DNA of 64,000 nt, taken from positions 868,001 to 932,000 of the forward strand of contig FZPE01000001.1 in NCBI GenBank assembly GCA_900188465.1. Reading direction: 5' to 3'. A program made the translations under genes and the position numbers. The stretch comes from Micrococcales bacterium KH10. Its GTDB lineage: Bacteria > Actinomycetota > Actinomycetes > Actinomycetales > Cellulomonadaceae. The notes under the pieces were generated by a model. The model was given only the letters and a program-made list of their open reading frames with translations, did not search any database and was not told the DNA's origin. Below are positions 1-10,500 of this stretch, one piece after another. Each line of letters starts with the position of its first letter. The stretch's first letter is position 1.

Positions 1-523
1 AGGCTGCGGTTGTCGCTGCGCCTGCAAGAACCAGTTTGAGCGGTGTGGCTCCGCCTCGGCCTAGCGAGCCGATGGAGTAGACCAGCACCGCTGACACTGC
101 GGCCCCGCAGGTTGCCGCAGTGATGTATTGCCATGGTGCGGCGATCCCGATCACGACGATGCTGATCACCACCGCCAATGATGCTCCAGCGCTGATTCCG
201 AGGATGCCGGGGTCGGCGAGCGGATTGCGTGTCACAGCCTGCAACGTCGCCCCAGCCACGGCCAGGACGGCACCGACGAGTATAGCCAGCACGGTGCGCG
301 GAACTCGTTTCAGGATCGCCGCTTCAGCGAAGGTGTCGGAATGCCCGCTGAGCGCCGACACGATCTGATCCCAGGTGACGTCCCGCGACCCGAAGGACAC
401 CGATGCGACGGCAAGCAGCACGACGACGGCTACTGCGATCAGGATCCAGGTGACGCGAATCAGCGCCGAACCGCCCTGACGGGATCGGATCGGCGCTGAT
501 TGCGTCACAACGTGGGTACTCAC
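1..523 (-). CDS. FecCD-family ferric-siderophore ABC transporter permease, 3' end cut by window edge
   Basis: Membrane permease that passes ferric-siderophore from the binding protein across the cytoplasmic membrane. The visible N-terminal 174 codons contain a hydrophobic first helix and the FecCD signature [17 protein letters not shown] after a stretch reading [19 protein letters not shown]. The start is a GTG whose bases overlap the stop of the upstream binding-protein gene (GTGA, 4 bp), so the two are translationally coupled. The remainder of the gene, and probably a second permease and an ATPase, lie beyond position 1. The family assignment is firm; the siderophore cannot be named. Confidence 0.9.
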   Translation of the reverse strand, partial: MSTHVVTQSAPIRSRQGGSALIRVTWILIAVAVVVLLAVASVSFGSRDVTWDQIVSALSGHSDTFAEAAILKRVPRTVLAILVGAVLAVAGATLQAVTRNPLADPGILGISAGASLAVVISIVVIGIAAPWQYITAATCGAAVSAVLVYSIGSLGRGGATPLKLVLAGAATTAA

Positions 524-1581
524 GCGGCGGCTTGGGCTGCCTCGTCGAGCAACGCGAAGTAGTCACCGATTCCCCACTCGATGGACAGTGGCGATGGGTT
601 CGCTGACGCCGACAGCGGTGTGTTGTCGGGCAGGACCACGACCGCGCCGTCAGCAATCGCGGGTACCTTGGACAACAACGAGTCGCCTTGTAACAGTGGC
701 AAGGTGGTGTCGTCGCCGTAGGTAACGATGATGTCAACATCCTCGAACTGGTCGGCTTGCTCCGAGGCGACAGTGGTATAGAACGAATCGGTTCCAGCCG
801 TTGCCTCCGTGACCAGGCTGGGCACTGCCATCCCCGCGGTGGCCAGGAAGCCGACCCGGGGGTCGTGAGTGGTGTAGAAGCCGACCTCGCTCAGGTCGGT
901 TGGCTCGACCCAGGCGAAGAGCACTGACGAGTCTTGCAAAGCCGGGTACTGCGCGAAGGACTCGGCGATCTTGGTGTCCAGATCAGCAGCAAATTGCTGG
1001 CCCTCGGCGCCAAGTCCGAGCGCTTTGGAGTTCATCTCGATCATTTGAGCCATAGTGGTGCCCCATGCGGTATCCGGGAAGGCCACCACTGGTGCGATCT
1101 TCGACAGCGTGGCGTACTCATCCTCGGTAATCCCCGAGTACGCAGCCAGGATCACATCCGGATTGGTGTCACCTACCGCCTCGAAGTCGATGCCAGCAGT
1201 CTCATCGAAAAGCACTGGGATCTCAGCATCGAGTTCGGCTAACTTGTCCTCGACCCACGGCAGCACGCCGTTGTCATCGTCGTCGCCCCAAGTCGCTTTG
1301 CTCATGCCAACAGGCACGATGCCCAGTGCCAGCGGCACCTCGTGGTTGGCCCAAGCAACAGTGGCCACACGTTCCGGTTTTGCTTCGATGACGGTCTCAC
1401 CGTAGGCATGCTCGATAGTGACGGGGAATGCATCAGTTTCAGCGTCTGCTGTATCGGTGTTCTGTTCCGCGGCTGGTGGAGCTTCCACCGGCGCGGTCGA
1501 CTCCTGCGAGGACGCGCATGCACCCAAAGATAGTGCCAAAGTTGCAATGGCCAACAGGGAAAGGCTTCGTGCGGTTCTCAT
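520..1581 (-). CDS. Iron-siderophore ABC transporter substrate-binding lipoprotein
   Basis: Extracytoplasmic solute-binding lipoprotein that captures ferric-siderophore for the downstream FecCD permease. The 353-aa product has a lipoprotein signal ending in LGAC (lipidated Cys22), then an Ala/Glu/Thr-rich tether to about residue 50. The rest is a class III binding fold: [32 protein letters not shown] and a long helical linker are typical of FepB/FhuD-type proteins. A good ribosome site (AGAAGGA) precedes the ATG. The promoter carries a DtxR/IdeR-like box, so iron repression is expected. Confidence 0.9.
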   Translation of the reverse strand: MRTARSLSLLAIATLALSLGACASSQESTAPVEAPPAAEQNTDTADAETDAFPVTIEHAYGETVIEAKPERVATVAWANHEVPLALGIVPVGMSKATWGDDDDNGVLPWVEDKLAELDAEIPVLFDETAGIDFEAVGDTNPDVILAAYSGITEDEYATLSKIAPVVAFPDTAWGTTMAQMIEMNSKALGLGAEGQQFAADLDTKIAESFAQYPALQDSSVLFAWVEPTDLSEVGFYTTHDPRVGFLATAGMAVPSLVTEATAGTDSFYTTVASEQADQFEDVDIIVTYGDDTTLPLLQGDSLLSKVPAIADGAVVVLPDNTPLSASANPSPLSIEWGIGDYFALLDEAAQAAA

Positions 1582-1608
1582 CGGCTTCCTTCTGGACGGT
1601 CTTGTTTG

Positions 1609-1627
1609 TTTGGTAATGCTTACCTAA
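1609..1627 (-). promoter_or_regulatory. DtxR/IdeR-type iron box
   Basis: On the minus strand the site reads TTAGGTAAGCATTACCAAA. It agrees at 15 of 19 positions with the DtxR/IdeR consensus TTAGGTTAGCCTAACCTAA, counted by eye. It lies about 30 bp upstream of the siderophore-binding lipoprotein start and overlaps the candidate -10 element, as expected for Fe2+-dependent repression. Confidence 0.75.
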
Positions 1628-1648
1628 CTTTAAGGGAGTTTTTGACAA
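1621..1648 (-). promoter_or_regulatory. Candidate sigma-A promoter of the siderophore-uptake operon
   Basis: Minus-strand TTGTCA (-35, 1643-1648) is followed after 16 bp by TAGGTA (-10, 1621-1626). The -10 lies inside the iron box. Read by eye, not mapped. Confidence 0.5.
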
Positions 1649-1790
1649 GATGACACCACCCATACTTCAAACTTGTGTGACTCGCCCCACATTCACTGCA
1701 CATTGGAGCGCCAGAACCGTCACAAAGACCGGTGTCGGCAGATGGACACCAATCGCGCCAAACCGCTATCTACCGGACAATAATGTGGTG

Positions 1791-3071
1791 ATGGACGACG
1801 CGCTTGCCCGCAGCCTCGCACAGCCCGCGACACTGCGGCTGCTAGACGAACTGACCGCGCGCGATCTTGCCGATCCGCTACGAACCGTGACAGCGCTGCG
1901 GGGCATGGGTGCCTCCTCTGACATCGCCGCGGCATTATCTTCATTAGCCGAACTGCGCACCACAGCAGAGCTGAAACTCGGCCACCACGCCACCACGATG
2001 CTGCTGACCCGACCTGGCCTGGAACAAGCGACCCGTTGGTCGGTGGCAGCGCTGCGCGCCCGCCGCTTCCAAGTCGGCGGTATCACGGCCGTTGCGGACC
2101 TCACCTGCGGCCTGGGGGTGGATGCGATGGCTCTGGCGGCCGCTGGTTTGGCGGTGCACGCTTACGAACTCGACCCGGCAACGGCTGTTTTCGCAGCACA
2201 CAACCTCGCGGCATATCCGCGGGCCTCGGTCACCGCTGGCGATGGTCGGCTCGCGGATCTGAGCCATGTCGACGCCATCTATGCGGACCCGGCCCGGCGT
2301 ACCGGCACCGGTGCGCGCATCAATGACCCCGAACAATACTTGCCCGCTCTGTCCGAGATCTGGGCATTGCGAGATCGAGTGCGTCTGGTCGGTGTCAAAG
2401 TCGGACCCGGCATCGCCCACCGCGACATCCCGCCGGGCGCCACAGCCACGTGGACCTCCGTCGATGGCGACGTCGTCGAAGCCACGCTATGGCACGGCGG
2501 CAACCCCGACTCGACGACTGATCGCACTGGCGGCCCCTGGCACGAGGCCACTGTCGCCGCGAGCGACCCCGAGGCACCGACAACCGGACGACTACGAACC
2601 ACAACGATCGCGGGCATACCGGACGGCAGCCACGGCGCGCCTCCGCTACAAGCGCTCAGCGATGTCACCGAACTAGGCGACTTCCTGCTTGAACCGGACG
2701 GCGCGGTGATCCGAGCGCACTTGCTCGGCATGCTTGGCGCGATCAGCGAGCAGACGGATATTCAGCTCGTGTCACCTCGCATCGCCTATCTGTCGACGTC
2801 AAGGCCGTTGCCCGCTCGTGACGGCATTTCGCTGGCGCGGGCGTATCGGGTGCTCGATGTCTTGCCATTGAACGTCAAGAAGCTCAAGCAATACCTCAAG
2901 CAGCGTAATGTCGGCGCAATCACGATCAAGAAACGCGGCGTGGACCTGATTCCAGAAGTTGTGCGAAAACAGTTAGGTTTACGCGGGGAGAATCACGCAA
3001 CAGTGATTCTGACGCGCATCGCTGGCGCGCACCGCGCGATGATGGTTGAGCCGATGGAGGAGGTGAGATGA
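1791..3071 (+). CDS. Class I SAM-dependent methyltransferase, THUMP-like type
   Basis: Probable S-adenosylmethionine-dependent methyltransferase; the substrate is unknown (nucleic acid is likely for THUMP-like relatives). A Rossmann motif I, VADLTCGLGVDAMALA, lies near residue 100. An acidic motif YADPARR follows where the catalytic loop would be, and a C-terminal basic region carries LKQYLKQRNVGAITIKKRG. The frame is open back to an ATG at 1650, but that would overlap the divergent iron-regulated promoter. Starting at 1791 gives 426 aa, which fits the family better. Its stop overlaps the next start (ATGA), so it is coupled to the YbdK-like ligase. Confidence 0.8.
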   Translation: MDDALARSLAQPATLRLLDELTARDLADPLRTVTALRGMGASSDIAAALSSLAELRTTAELKLGHHATTMLLTRPGLEQATRWSVAALRARRFQVGGITAVADLTCGLGVDAMALAAAGLAVHAYELDPATAVFAAHNLAAYPRASVTAGDGRLADLSHVDAIYADPARRTGTGARINDPEQYLPALSEIWALRDRVRLVGVKVGPGIAHRDIPPGATATWTSVDGDVVEATLWHGGNPDSTTDRTGGPWHEATVAASDPEAPTTGRLRTTTIAGIPDGSHGAPPLQALSDVTELGDFLLEPDGAVIRAHLLGMLGAISEQTDIQLVSPRIAYLSTSRPLPARDGISLARAYRVLDVLPLNVKKLKQYLKQRNVGAITIKKRGVDLIPEVVRKQLGLRGENHATVILTRIAGAHRAMMVEPMEEVR

Positions 3072-4201
3072 CTACTATTCCCTTTGCACAGTCCGAGCGG
3101 TCGACGGTAGGAATCGAATGGGAGTTGGCGCTCGTCGACCAAGATTCTGGCGACCTTCGTCAAGTCGCGCCCGTCATCCTTGAGACCGTCTCCCCCGACG
3201 GCTCCCAGCACCCCAACATCCGTCAAGAACTACTGCTGAACACCATCGAAGTGGTCTCGGATGTGCGACGGACTGTCCGTGAAGCCGGAGCTGACCTACA
3301 GCGGTCCATTGACCAGATCCGCGAGATTCTCGACCCCATGCGGGTGGAACTGATGTCGGCTGGCTCCCATCCCTTCGCACGGTGGGATCAACAGAAGGTC
3401 TCCGACAAGGAACGCTACGCGACGCTGATTGACCGCACCCAGTGGTGGGGCCGCCAAATGCTAATCTACGGCGTACACGTCCACGTCGGGGTCGAAGATC
3501 GGGACAAGGTGCTGCCACTCTCCCACGGCCTTCTGCCCTATTTCGGTCATCTGCAGTCCTTGGCTGCCTCGTCCCCGTTCTGGGGCGGCGATGACACCGG
3601 TTACGCATCCAACCGTGCGCTGCTGTTCCAACAGCTCCCGACCGCAGGGCTGGGTTTTCAGTTGGATTCCTGGCAGGACCTGGAACGGTACTTCGCCGAT
3701 ATGATCCACACCGGAGTCATCGACGAGTTCGATGAGATCCGCTGGGACATCCGTCCATCGCCACGATTTGGCACGCTCGAAACCCGGATCTGCGATGGCA
3801 CCCCCACGCTGCAAGAGGTGCTCGGGGTAGCAGCATTGACGCACTGCCTCATCGAGCATCTGTCGCGCCAACTCGATACAGGTGAGGACTTAGCCACTAT
3901 TCCACCGTGGTTTGCGCAGGAGAACAAATGGCGTTCAGCCCGCTACGGCATGGATGCGATCTTGATCGTCAACGAGGTCGGAGATGAGGAACTCGTCGGC
4001 GATTCGTTACGCCAGTTACTCCACACCTTGGAGCCGGTCGCTGCGGATCTTGATTGTTTGGACGAGTTGGCCCACATTTGGACGATGCTCGACAAGGGCG
4101 CCAGTTACCAGCGGCAACGGGCCGTCGCTGCCGCTCATGAGGGCCGACTTGATGCCGTGGTGCAATCCCTGGTTGCCGAGATGCGTCAAGGTCATATCTA
4201 G
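3068..4201 (+). CDS. YbdK-type carboxylate-amine ligase (GCS2 glutamate-cysteine ligase family)
   Basis: The 377-aa protein belongs to the ATP-dependent GCS2 glutamate-cysteine ligase superfamily. It opens with the signature TVGIEWELALVD, has LMSAGSHPFARW and IYGVHVHVGVEDRDKVLP in the middle, and a catalytic-core stretch GTLETRICDGTP near residue 240. Length matches E. coli YbdK (about 372 aa). Members make gamma-glutamyl or related amide bonds. Whether this one makes gamma-glutamylcysteine (for example for ergothioneine) is not shown. It overlaps the upstream methyltransferase by 4 bp, so the two are probably an operon. Confidence 0.85.
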   Translation: MTTIPFAQSERSTVGIEWELALVDQDSGDLRQVAPVILETVSPDGSQHPNIRQELLLNTIEVVSDVRRTVREAGADLQRSIDQIREILDPMRVELMSAGSHPFARWDQQKVSDKERYATLIDRTQWWGRQMLIYGVHVHVGVEDRDKVLPLSHGLLPYFGHLQSLAASSPFWGGDDTGYASNRALLFQQLPTAGLGFQLDSWQDLERYFADMIHTGVIDEFDEIRWDIRPSPRFGTLETRICDGTPTLQEVLGVAALTHCLIEHLSRQLDTGEDLATIPPWFAQENKWRSARYGMDAILIVNEVGDEELVGDSLRQLLHTLEPVAADLDCLDELAHIWTMLDKGASYQRQRAVAAAHEGRLDAVVQSLVAEMRQGHI

Positions 4202-4394
4202 TTTTCGCAGACACTCTTCCACGATCGCACTCGACCATTTAAGTGCACTCACAGTTAAAACTGGACCTCAAACGTCCGTGAGATGACCCAGGCTAGAAAA
4301 AATGCTTGAAGACCTCTAGCGTGGTCTCTGTGTGGCGGCAATGTCGCCGTCACACCCTAGATAGCACAACACGTCCGCACAATGAGGTCATCAC

Positions 4395-7300
4395 GTGAGT
4401 CACTTCGCCACCACTGCCCACCCTTCCCGCCTGCACAGCGCTACGTCGAGAAAGGTTCTTGGTATTGGTCTGGCCCTCATGTTGGCGGCGGCTCTTCCAT
4501 TAATTACGGAGGCCCCTGTGGCATTCGCCGACCCAGTTCAAGTTGGTTCCGGCAGTTACACCACCGACAAGGTTGGTACCGAGCCGGGTGAAGCGGGTAA
4601 ATTCTGCACCACAACTCCACGCGAGTCCTTCAGCCTGGGTGGCAACACCATCCCGGCTCTCGTGACGAAGAATGCCCCGATTCCGACCAACGACTGGTGG
4701 AGTTCGCTCGTCTTCCGTAAACGGGTGCAAAGTGGCGGACAGTCGAACTGTTCAATCTCGTCGCGACTGTTCGCGAACCCTGGTGTGTTCGGATGGCATG
4801 AGCGCGGTCTCGGCATCACCTACTCAAATACGGTCTCTGCAGCCGAGAACCCTGGCCACGCCATCCCGAACTACTCCGGCCAAGGTTATGAGTATCGTGG
4901 CCCATCAGCCGACGGCCACGACCTATATGCGGGCAGCAGTTTCAGTTCGGGAAACCCCAGCCCTGCGATGATCGGCACCGAACTTCAAGTAACCGACTGG
5001 ACCGACTGGACGGTCGAGTCTCGTCTGGTCAATGCAAGTGGTAACGCAGAGGTCCGTGCGATTATCGGTCGCGGTATGCCTATCACCTGGTTGGAGAGCC
5101 AGGGTGCTGCAGCCCGCATCCAGACTTCAGACAGCGCAACCCACGCACTGCATGACGGCAATAGCACCTTGATCATCACCATCAACGGACGCTCCTATGT
5201 GGCGTGGGCACCGCACGGCACGACGTGGCAGACCGTTGCTCCCGCACAGGTCGACGCTGGTGCGAAGGCATTCCGTGCGAACAGCGGCCGGTACGCGGTA
5301 GCAATCGTGCCGGACGGCGCTAATGCCGCCGAGATAGCCGCGCAGTGGAAGCAGTTCGCCTACTCCCCGGTGACGTCAACGACCCTGGACTACACCTATA
5401 ACCAAACTGCAGGCACGCTGGAAGCCAACTACAACATTGGGGTTACTCGTTACGCAGGATCAGGGTCCACGACGAGCACCGTCATGGCATTGTTCCCACA
5501 CCAAGAGCAATACCGCAGCGACAACTCCGTCGCACGCAGTCAGACCTACGTGTCACCGCGCGGCCAGATGACCATCTTGGACAACGTCTCCGGTTTCAGC
5601 ACGGCCACCCCATTTCACGGTGTCATGACGGAAATTCCAGGGCTGACGACTACGCCTGGCGAAGAGCACCACGATCAGTTGATCGACTACCTGGATGAGG
5701 TTCGCAATGACCCACTCAATCAGTCCATGGTGGAGGACAATGGCGACGCCACGTACTGGACCGGCAAAGCAGTTGGCCGCGCAGCCCGCATCGCAGAACT
5801 CGCGGACCAAGTCGGCGACATCGATGCCCGTGACAAGGCATTGGCCGCAATTCGCAGCACCCTGAGCGATTGGTTCACCGCTACCCCCGGCAAGACGCAG
5901 AAGGTCTTCGCCTATTCGGAGAACTTCGGCACGCTGCTCGGGTACCCCGCGGGACCTGGCGGCGGTGACCAATACGGCACGCTCGCGAGCATGAACGACC
6001 ACCACTTCCACTACGCCTACTACATCACCGCAGCCGCCACGTTGGCACGGTTCGACCAGCAGTGGGCGCAGAACTACGGCGGCATGGTCGAAATGTTGAT
6101 CCGTGACACTGCCTCACCCGATCACGACGACCCGATGTTCCCGTTCCTGCGCACCTTCGACATCTACGCCGGGCACTCGTGGGCATCTGGCGACGGCGGC
6201 GACTCACATGGCAATAACCAGGAGGCCTCGTCCGAGGCGATGAACCTCGCCCAAGCGATGATCCAATGGGGTGAGATCACCGGAAACACCAGCATCCGCG
6301 ACACCGGCATCTACCTCTACACAACCGAGGCGACCTCAGCACTGCGGTACTGGTTCAATGCTGAAGGCGACTTCCCGGCAAGCGGCCCGTATGCGAAGAA
6401 CTACGCCTCCATGGTGTGGGCAAACGGCGCACACTATTCGCTGTGGTTCGGTGAGAACCCAATCACCGGAAACGAGCACGAGTTCTTCTACGGCATCAAT
6501 ATGCTGCCGGTGACCGGCGGTTCACTCTACCTGGGTTACTACCCGGACGTCGTCCAGCGCACCTATGACGAGTTCACCCAAACCAATGGCCAGCCCGAAC
6601 CGAAGTACTGGCACGACATCTTGTACTCGTACCTGGCGCTAGCGGACGGCGAGCAAGCACTGGCAAAGTTCCAAGCAACCAACGCCAACAACACTTACGC
6701 AGTCGAGAGCGGAGAATCCCGCGCCCACACCTTCCACTGGCTTACGTCGCTGGCAGCACTCGGTCAGGTCGATACCAAGGTAACGGCGAACTATCCGATG
6801 GCCACCACGTTCAACAAAGGTGGGCAGCGCTCGTATGTGGTGACCAACGTCTCCAACAAGGACATCGAGGTGACATTCCGTGACAAGTCCGGCAACGTGG
6901 TTGCCACGGTGAATGCGCCGAAGGGGCAGGTCACCACGCAGAAACCTGACGGCTCCGTGGTCTCACTGGGTGATGGCTCGTCTGGTGGCACCGGCATCGC
7001 AATCCCTAGCGACCCAGATGACGGCGGCAACCCGGGCAATGGCGGCACGAAGCCTCCAGTGACCACACCACCGCCCACCGACAACTCCAAGACGAACGCG
7101 AAGAAGCGTAAAGCGAAGGTCGTCAACATCAAAGTGACCAAGGGGCGCCACAAGGACGCCAAGCGTCCGGCGCGCACCATCAAGGTGCGAACGGCTGCTC
7201 GTGTCCGCGTCGCGCTGCGCGCTCCCAAGAAGACTGCCGTGCGAGGGAAGGTGCGACTCCGGGTCGGCAAACGCGTGATCGGCAAGGCGAAGCTGCGTAA

Positions 7301-7439
7301 GAAGGGCAAAAACTGGGTCGCCGTGGTGCGGGTCAAGAAGTCCGCCAATAAGACCCGCGGCAAAGTGCGCGTCGTCTATCCAGGTTCCAAGCTAGTGCGA
7401 AAGCAGACATTCAAGACGAAGGTCCGCGTGGCCCGCTGA
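4395..7439 (+). CDS. Secreted GH81 endo-beta-1,3-glucanase, copy 1
   Basis: Secreted enzyme that cleaves internal beta-1,3-glucan bonds of fungal/yeast walls or laminarin. The 1014-aa product starts at a GTG with AGG-rich sequence upstream. The signal peptide ends at AFA-DP (about residue 45). The GH81 catalytic domain runs to about residue 860 with NDWWSSLVFR near the N-terminus, NDHHFHYAYYI (Asp535, candidate acid) and NNQEASSEAMN (Glu610/Glu614, candidate bases) by analogy with characterised GH81 enzymes. A Gly/Pro/Thr linker then leads to a Lys/Arg-rich module at about 900-1014. It is first of three consecutive GH81 genes; the 120-bp gap to copy 2 shows no clear terminator. Confidence 0.93.
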   Translation: MSHFATTAHPSRLHSATSRKVLGIGLALMLAAALPLITEAPVAFADPVQVGSGSYTTDKVGTEPGEAGKFCTTTPRESFSLGGNTIPALVTKNAPIPTNDWWSSLVFRKRVQSGGQSNCSISSRLFANPGVFGWHERGLGITYSNTVSAAENPGHAIPNYSGQGYEYRGPSADGHDLYAGSSFSSGNPSPAMIGTELQVTDWTDWTVESRLVNASGNAEVRAIIGRGMPITWLESQGAAARIQTSDSATHALHDGNSTLIITINGRSYVAWAPHGTTWQTVAPAQVDAGAKAFRANSGRYAVAIVPDGANAAEIAAQWKQFAYSPVTSTTLDYTYNQTAGTLEANYNIGVTRYAGSGSTTSTVMALFPHQEQYRSDNSVARSQTYVSPRGQMTILDNVSGFSTATPFHGVMTEIPGLTTTPGEEHHDQLIDYLDEVRNDPLNQSMVEDNGDATYWTGKAVGRAARIAELADQVGDIDARDKALAAIRSTLSDWFTATPGKTQKVFAYSENFGTLLGYPAGPGGGDQYGTLASMNDHHFHYAYYITAAATLARFDQQWAQNYGGMVEMLIRDTASPDHDDPMFPFLRTFDIYAGHSWASGDGGDSHGNNQEASSEAMNLAQAMIQWGEITGNTSIRDTGIYLYTTEATSALRYWFNAEGDFPASGPYAKNYASMVWANGAHYSLWFGENPITGNEHEFFYGINMLPVTGGSLYLGYYPDVVQRTYDEFTQTNGQPEPKYWHDILYSYLALADGEQALAKFQATNANNTYAVESGESRAHTFHWLTSLAALGQVDTKVTANYPMATTFNKGGQRSYVVTNVSNKDIEVTFRDKSGNVVATVNAPKGQVTTQKPDGSVVSLGDGSSGGTGIAIPSDPDDGGNPGNGGTKPPVTTPPPTDNSKTNAKKRKAKVVNIKVTKGRHKDAKRPARTIKVRTAARVRVALRAPKKTAVRGKVRLRVGKRVIGKAKLRKKGKNWVAVVRVKKSANKTRGKVRVVYPGSKLVRKQTFKTKVRVAR

Positions 7440-7559
7440 TCGAGCTCGTCGAGATGACAGTCGGTGATCTCGACATGCCGATTCTCGCAGATGAATCTAG
7501 GCTTGTGAACGGTGCAACGAAGCACCTGACAACGTTGTCTAGGAACCTGGAGTTTCGCC

Positions 7560-10500
7560 GTGCAACTCGTATCATCTCTGGTCGGGGCGATGGCGCTCGT
7601 CCTGACTATGTCCCTTGCCCAAGCCCCCATAGCCGTTGCCAATCCGATCACAGCCCCCGGTGGTGGCAGCTACCTCCAGCACCCGCACGGCGGTCAGTGG
7701 AAGGGACCGGCTGGCGAAGCCGTCCACGGTAGCGACTTTTGCAACTACACCCCACGCAGCCAGCATCCGCAACATCCCGGCAATGCGCAGCGTGGCCCTC
7801 TCATCGGTTCCAACGCACCATCTGGCGGCATCCCCACCAACGACTGGTGGAGTTCGCTCGTCTTTCGCGGCTGGGTCGCAAACCCGGGAGTCTGCGATCT
7901 CGGATCTCCGCTCTACGCACATCCCGCCGCCTACCAGTTGCATGCGCGAGGCATGGGAATCACTTACACGAATGCGCTAACTGGTCCGCGGTTCACGCCC
8001 GGGACGACTACCGACCAGGGATACGCCTATCACTCTCCGGGGTGGGGCGATGTCGGCAACGAAAACCATGACATCATCGCCGGGACCGACTTCTACGCCT
8101 CGACCCTGACGGTGGAAAACTGGACGGATTGGACAGTCGAGACTCTTCTGAAAGATAGCGGCAACCGCTCGGTGCGTTCCATCATCGGCCACGGTCTGCC
8201 ATTCTCGTGGCACGAATCAGTGAATGGTCCGAGCCAGATCGCAGCGCGCGGCAACGTCTCTGTGTGGCGTCGCGACGGCGCGCAACTTGGCCTGCAAATC
8301 TCGGGCCGAAACTATATTGCCTACGCCCCACACGGAAGCTCGTGGACCGATCACGGTGGTAACCGGTTTACGGCTGCGGCCGGATGGTTCTCAGTCGCGG
8401 TGATCCCCGATGGCGCCAACCGGGAGCAGATTGCGGACGCGTGGCAACAGTTCGCGTGGTCGCCGGTGACAGGAACGCAGGTCACGCCGGTTTACGACCA
8501 GTCCGCAGGCATGCTGCGCGCCACCTATGGCGTCACCGTCAGCCGCAAGGCTGGCAGCGGATCGACCAACTCGACTGTCATGGCACTTTATCCGCATCAG
8601 ACGAAGCACCTGACCGGGGCTACTCCCCTGGCGCAGACCTACACGTCACCGCGCGGCAAGATGGCGGTACTGGCAGGCACCTCGTCCTTTACTACCGAAA
8701 CCCCGTTCTATGGGGTGATTTCGGAGATCCCAGCCGTGGCCACGGCTGCTGGCTCCAGCAAGGATAAGTTGTGGAGTTATCTGGAGCAGGTCAAAGATAA
8801 TCCGCTTTGGATGCAGAGTGACGAAACGTATTGGGCGGGCAAGGCCTTCGGGCGAGCCGCCCGCATCGTTGAAGTGGCTGACCAGATTGGGCATACCGAA
8901 GCACGTGACAAGGCTTTGGATGATCTTGAGGACCAGCTGAGCGATTGGTTCACTGCCACCGCAGAGAAAAACTACAAAGTGTTTAACTACAACGCCGCGT
9001 GGGGCACCATGATCGGATATCCGGTTGGTGTTTTCGGTTCTGAAAGCGAGATGAATGACCACCACTTCCACTATGGCTACTACATCGCTGCTGCAGCGAC
9101 ACTTGCACGGCACCGCCCGCAGTGGGCCAATCAGTATGGCGGCATGGTTGACATGTTGGTGCGCGATGCCAATAGCCACCTGCGCAATGACCCGATGTTC
9201 CCGTATCTGCGTAGCTTCGATATCTATGCCGGTATGGACTGGGCTTCGGGACACGCGCGCTTCAGCGCCGGCAATAATCAGGAGTCCAGTTCGGAAGGAA
9301 TGAACTTTGCTGGAGCCATGATCCAATGGGCTGAGGTGCGCGGCGATCAGGTCATGCGTGACACCGGCATCTTCATGTACACCACGCAGGCCGAGGCCAT
9401 CAGCAAATACTGGTTCAACGCTGACAATGATGCATTCCCATCCTCGCAATACAACCGCAATTACGCTTCGATGGTCTGGGGCGATGGTGCGCAGTATTCA
9501 TTGTGGTTTGGGAATAACGATCAGCACGAGTTCTTCTACGGAATCAACACTTTGCCGCTGACGGGATCGCACCTGTATTTGGGGTATCGGCCCGATGTGG
9601 TTGCTCGCACCCTCGGTGAGTTCTATCAGCGCCGTGGTGGAGCAGAACCGCGTTGGTGGCACAACATCATCTACGGCTACCAGGCGTTGAATGACCCGTC
9701 GACGGCTCTGACGAAGTTCACCCATGCAACGGACACTGGCAGTGGAATCGGCTGGGAGGAAGGGTCGAGCCACCCTCACACCTATAACTGGATTCGCAAC
9801 CTCGTCGACTTGGGGCAGGTGGACACCTCCGTGGTCGGGAATTATCCATTGGCCACTACCTTCGCCAAGAATGGTCAGCGTTCCTATGTGGTGACGAACT
9901 CGTCCAATCAATCCATCACTGTGACCTTCAAGGAGGTCGCCACTGGGACGGTGCTGGCGCAGGTGACTGCCGGTCCAGGCAAGATCGCCACTCGCAAGCC
10001 CGACGGTTCAACGGTAAGTTTCGGTACGGCTGCGGGCGGTTCCGGAATCGACATTCCGGTGACTGATCCGGGCGGGGATGACGGCGGAGACAACGGCGAC
10101 GGCGGCGACAACGGCGACGGCGGAGACAACGGCGACGGCGGCGACGGTGGGGACAACGGAGGCGGCGGCGACGGTGGAGACGACGGCGGTGGCAGCACCC
10201 CCGGAACGGGCACTACGCCTGGCACCGGCGGCACGCCGGGAGCAAACGGCAATGCGCCGGACGCAACCAATAACCCGTCAGCAACCGCGACCAAGGTCCA
10301 GTTGAAGCTGCGTGGCGTCAAGATCACCAAAGGCAAACAGACGAAACGCACCATCAAACAGCGTCGTGCTGCACGGATTCGAGTGCAGTTCAAGGCCCCG
10401 AAGAACCGCGCGGTCAAAACCAAAGTTCAGCTCCGCGTGGGCAAACAGATCCTCGGTAGCAAACGCATCAAGCAGACGAAACCCGGTCGTTATGTCGCCG

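Noticed and set aside
1650-1790. Longer N-terminus of the methyltransferase from the ATG at 1650
   Set aside because: It would lie over the divergent iron-regulated promoter and has no similarity to the family; the ATG at 1791 gives a normal length.
8646-9449. 267-codon minus-strand ORF inside GH81 copy 2
   Set aside because: Fully antisense to the catalytic domain; similar shadows occur at the same place in the other GH81 copies, reflecting shared codons.
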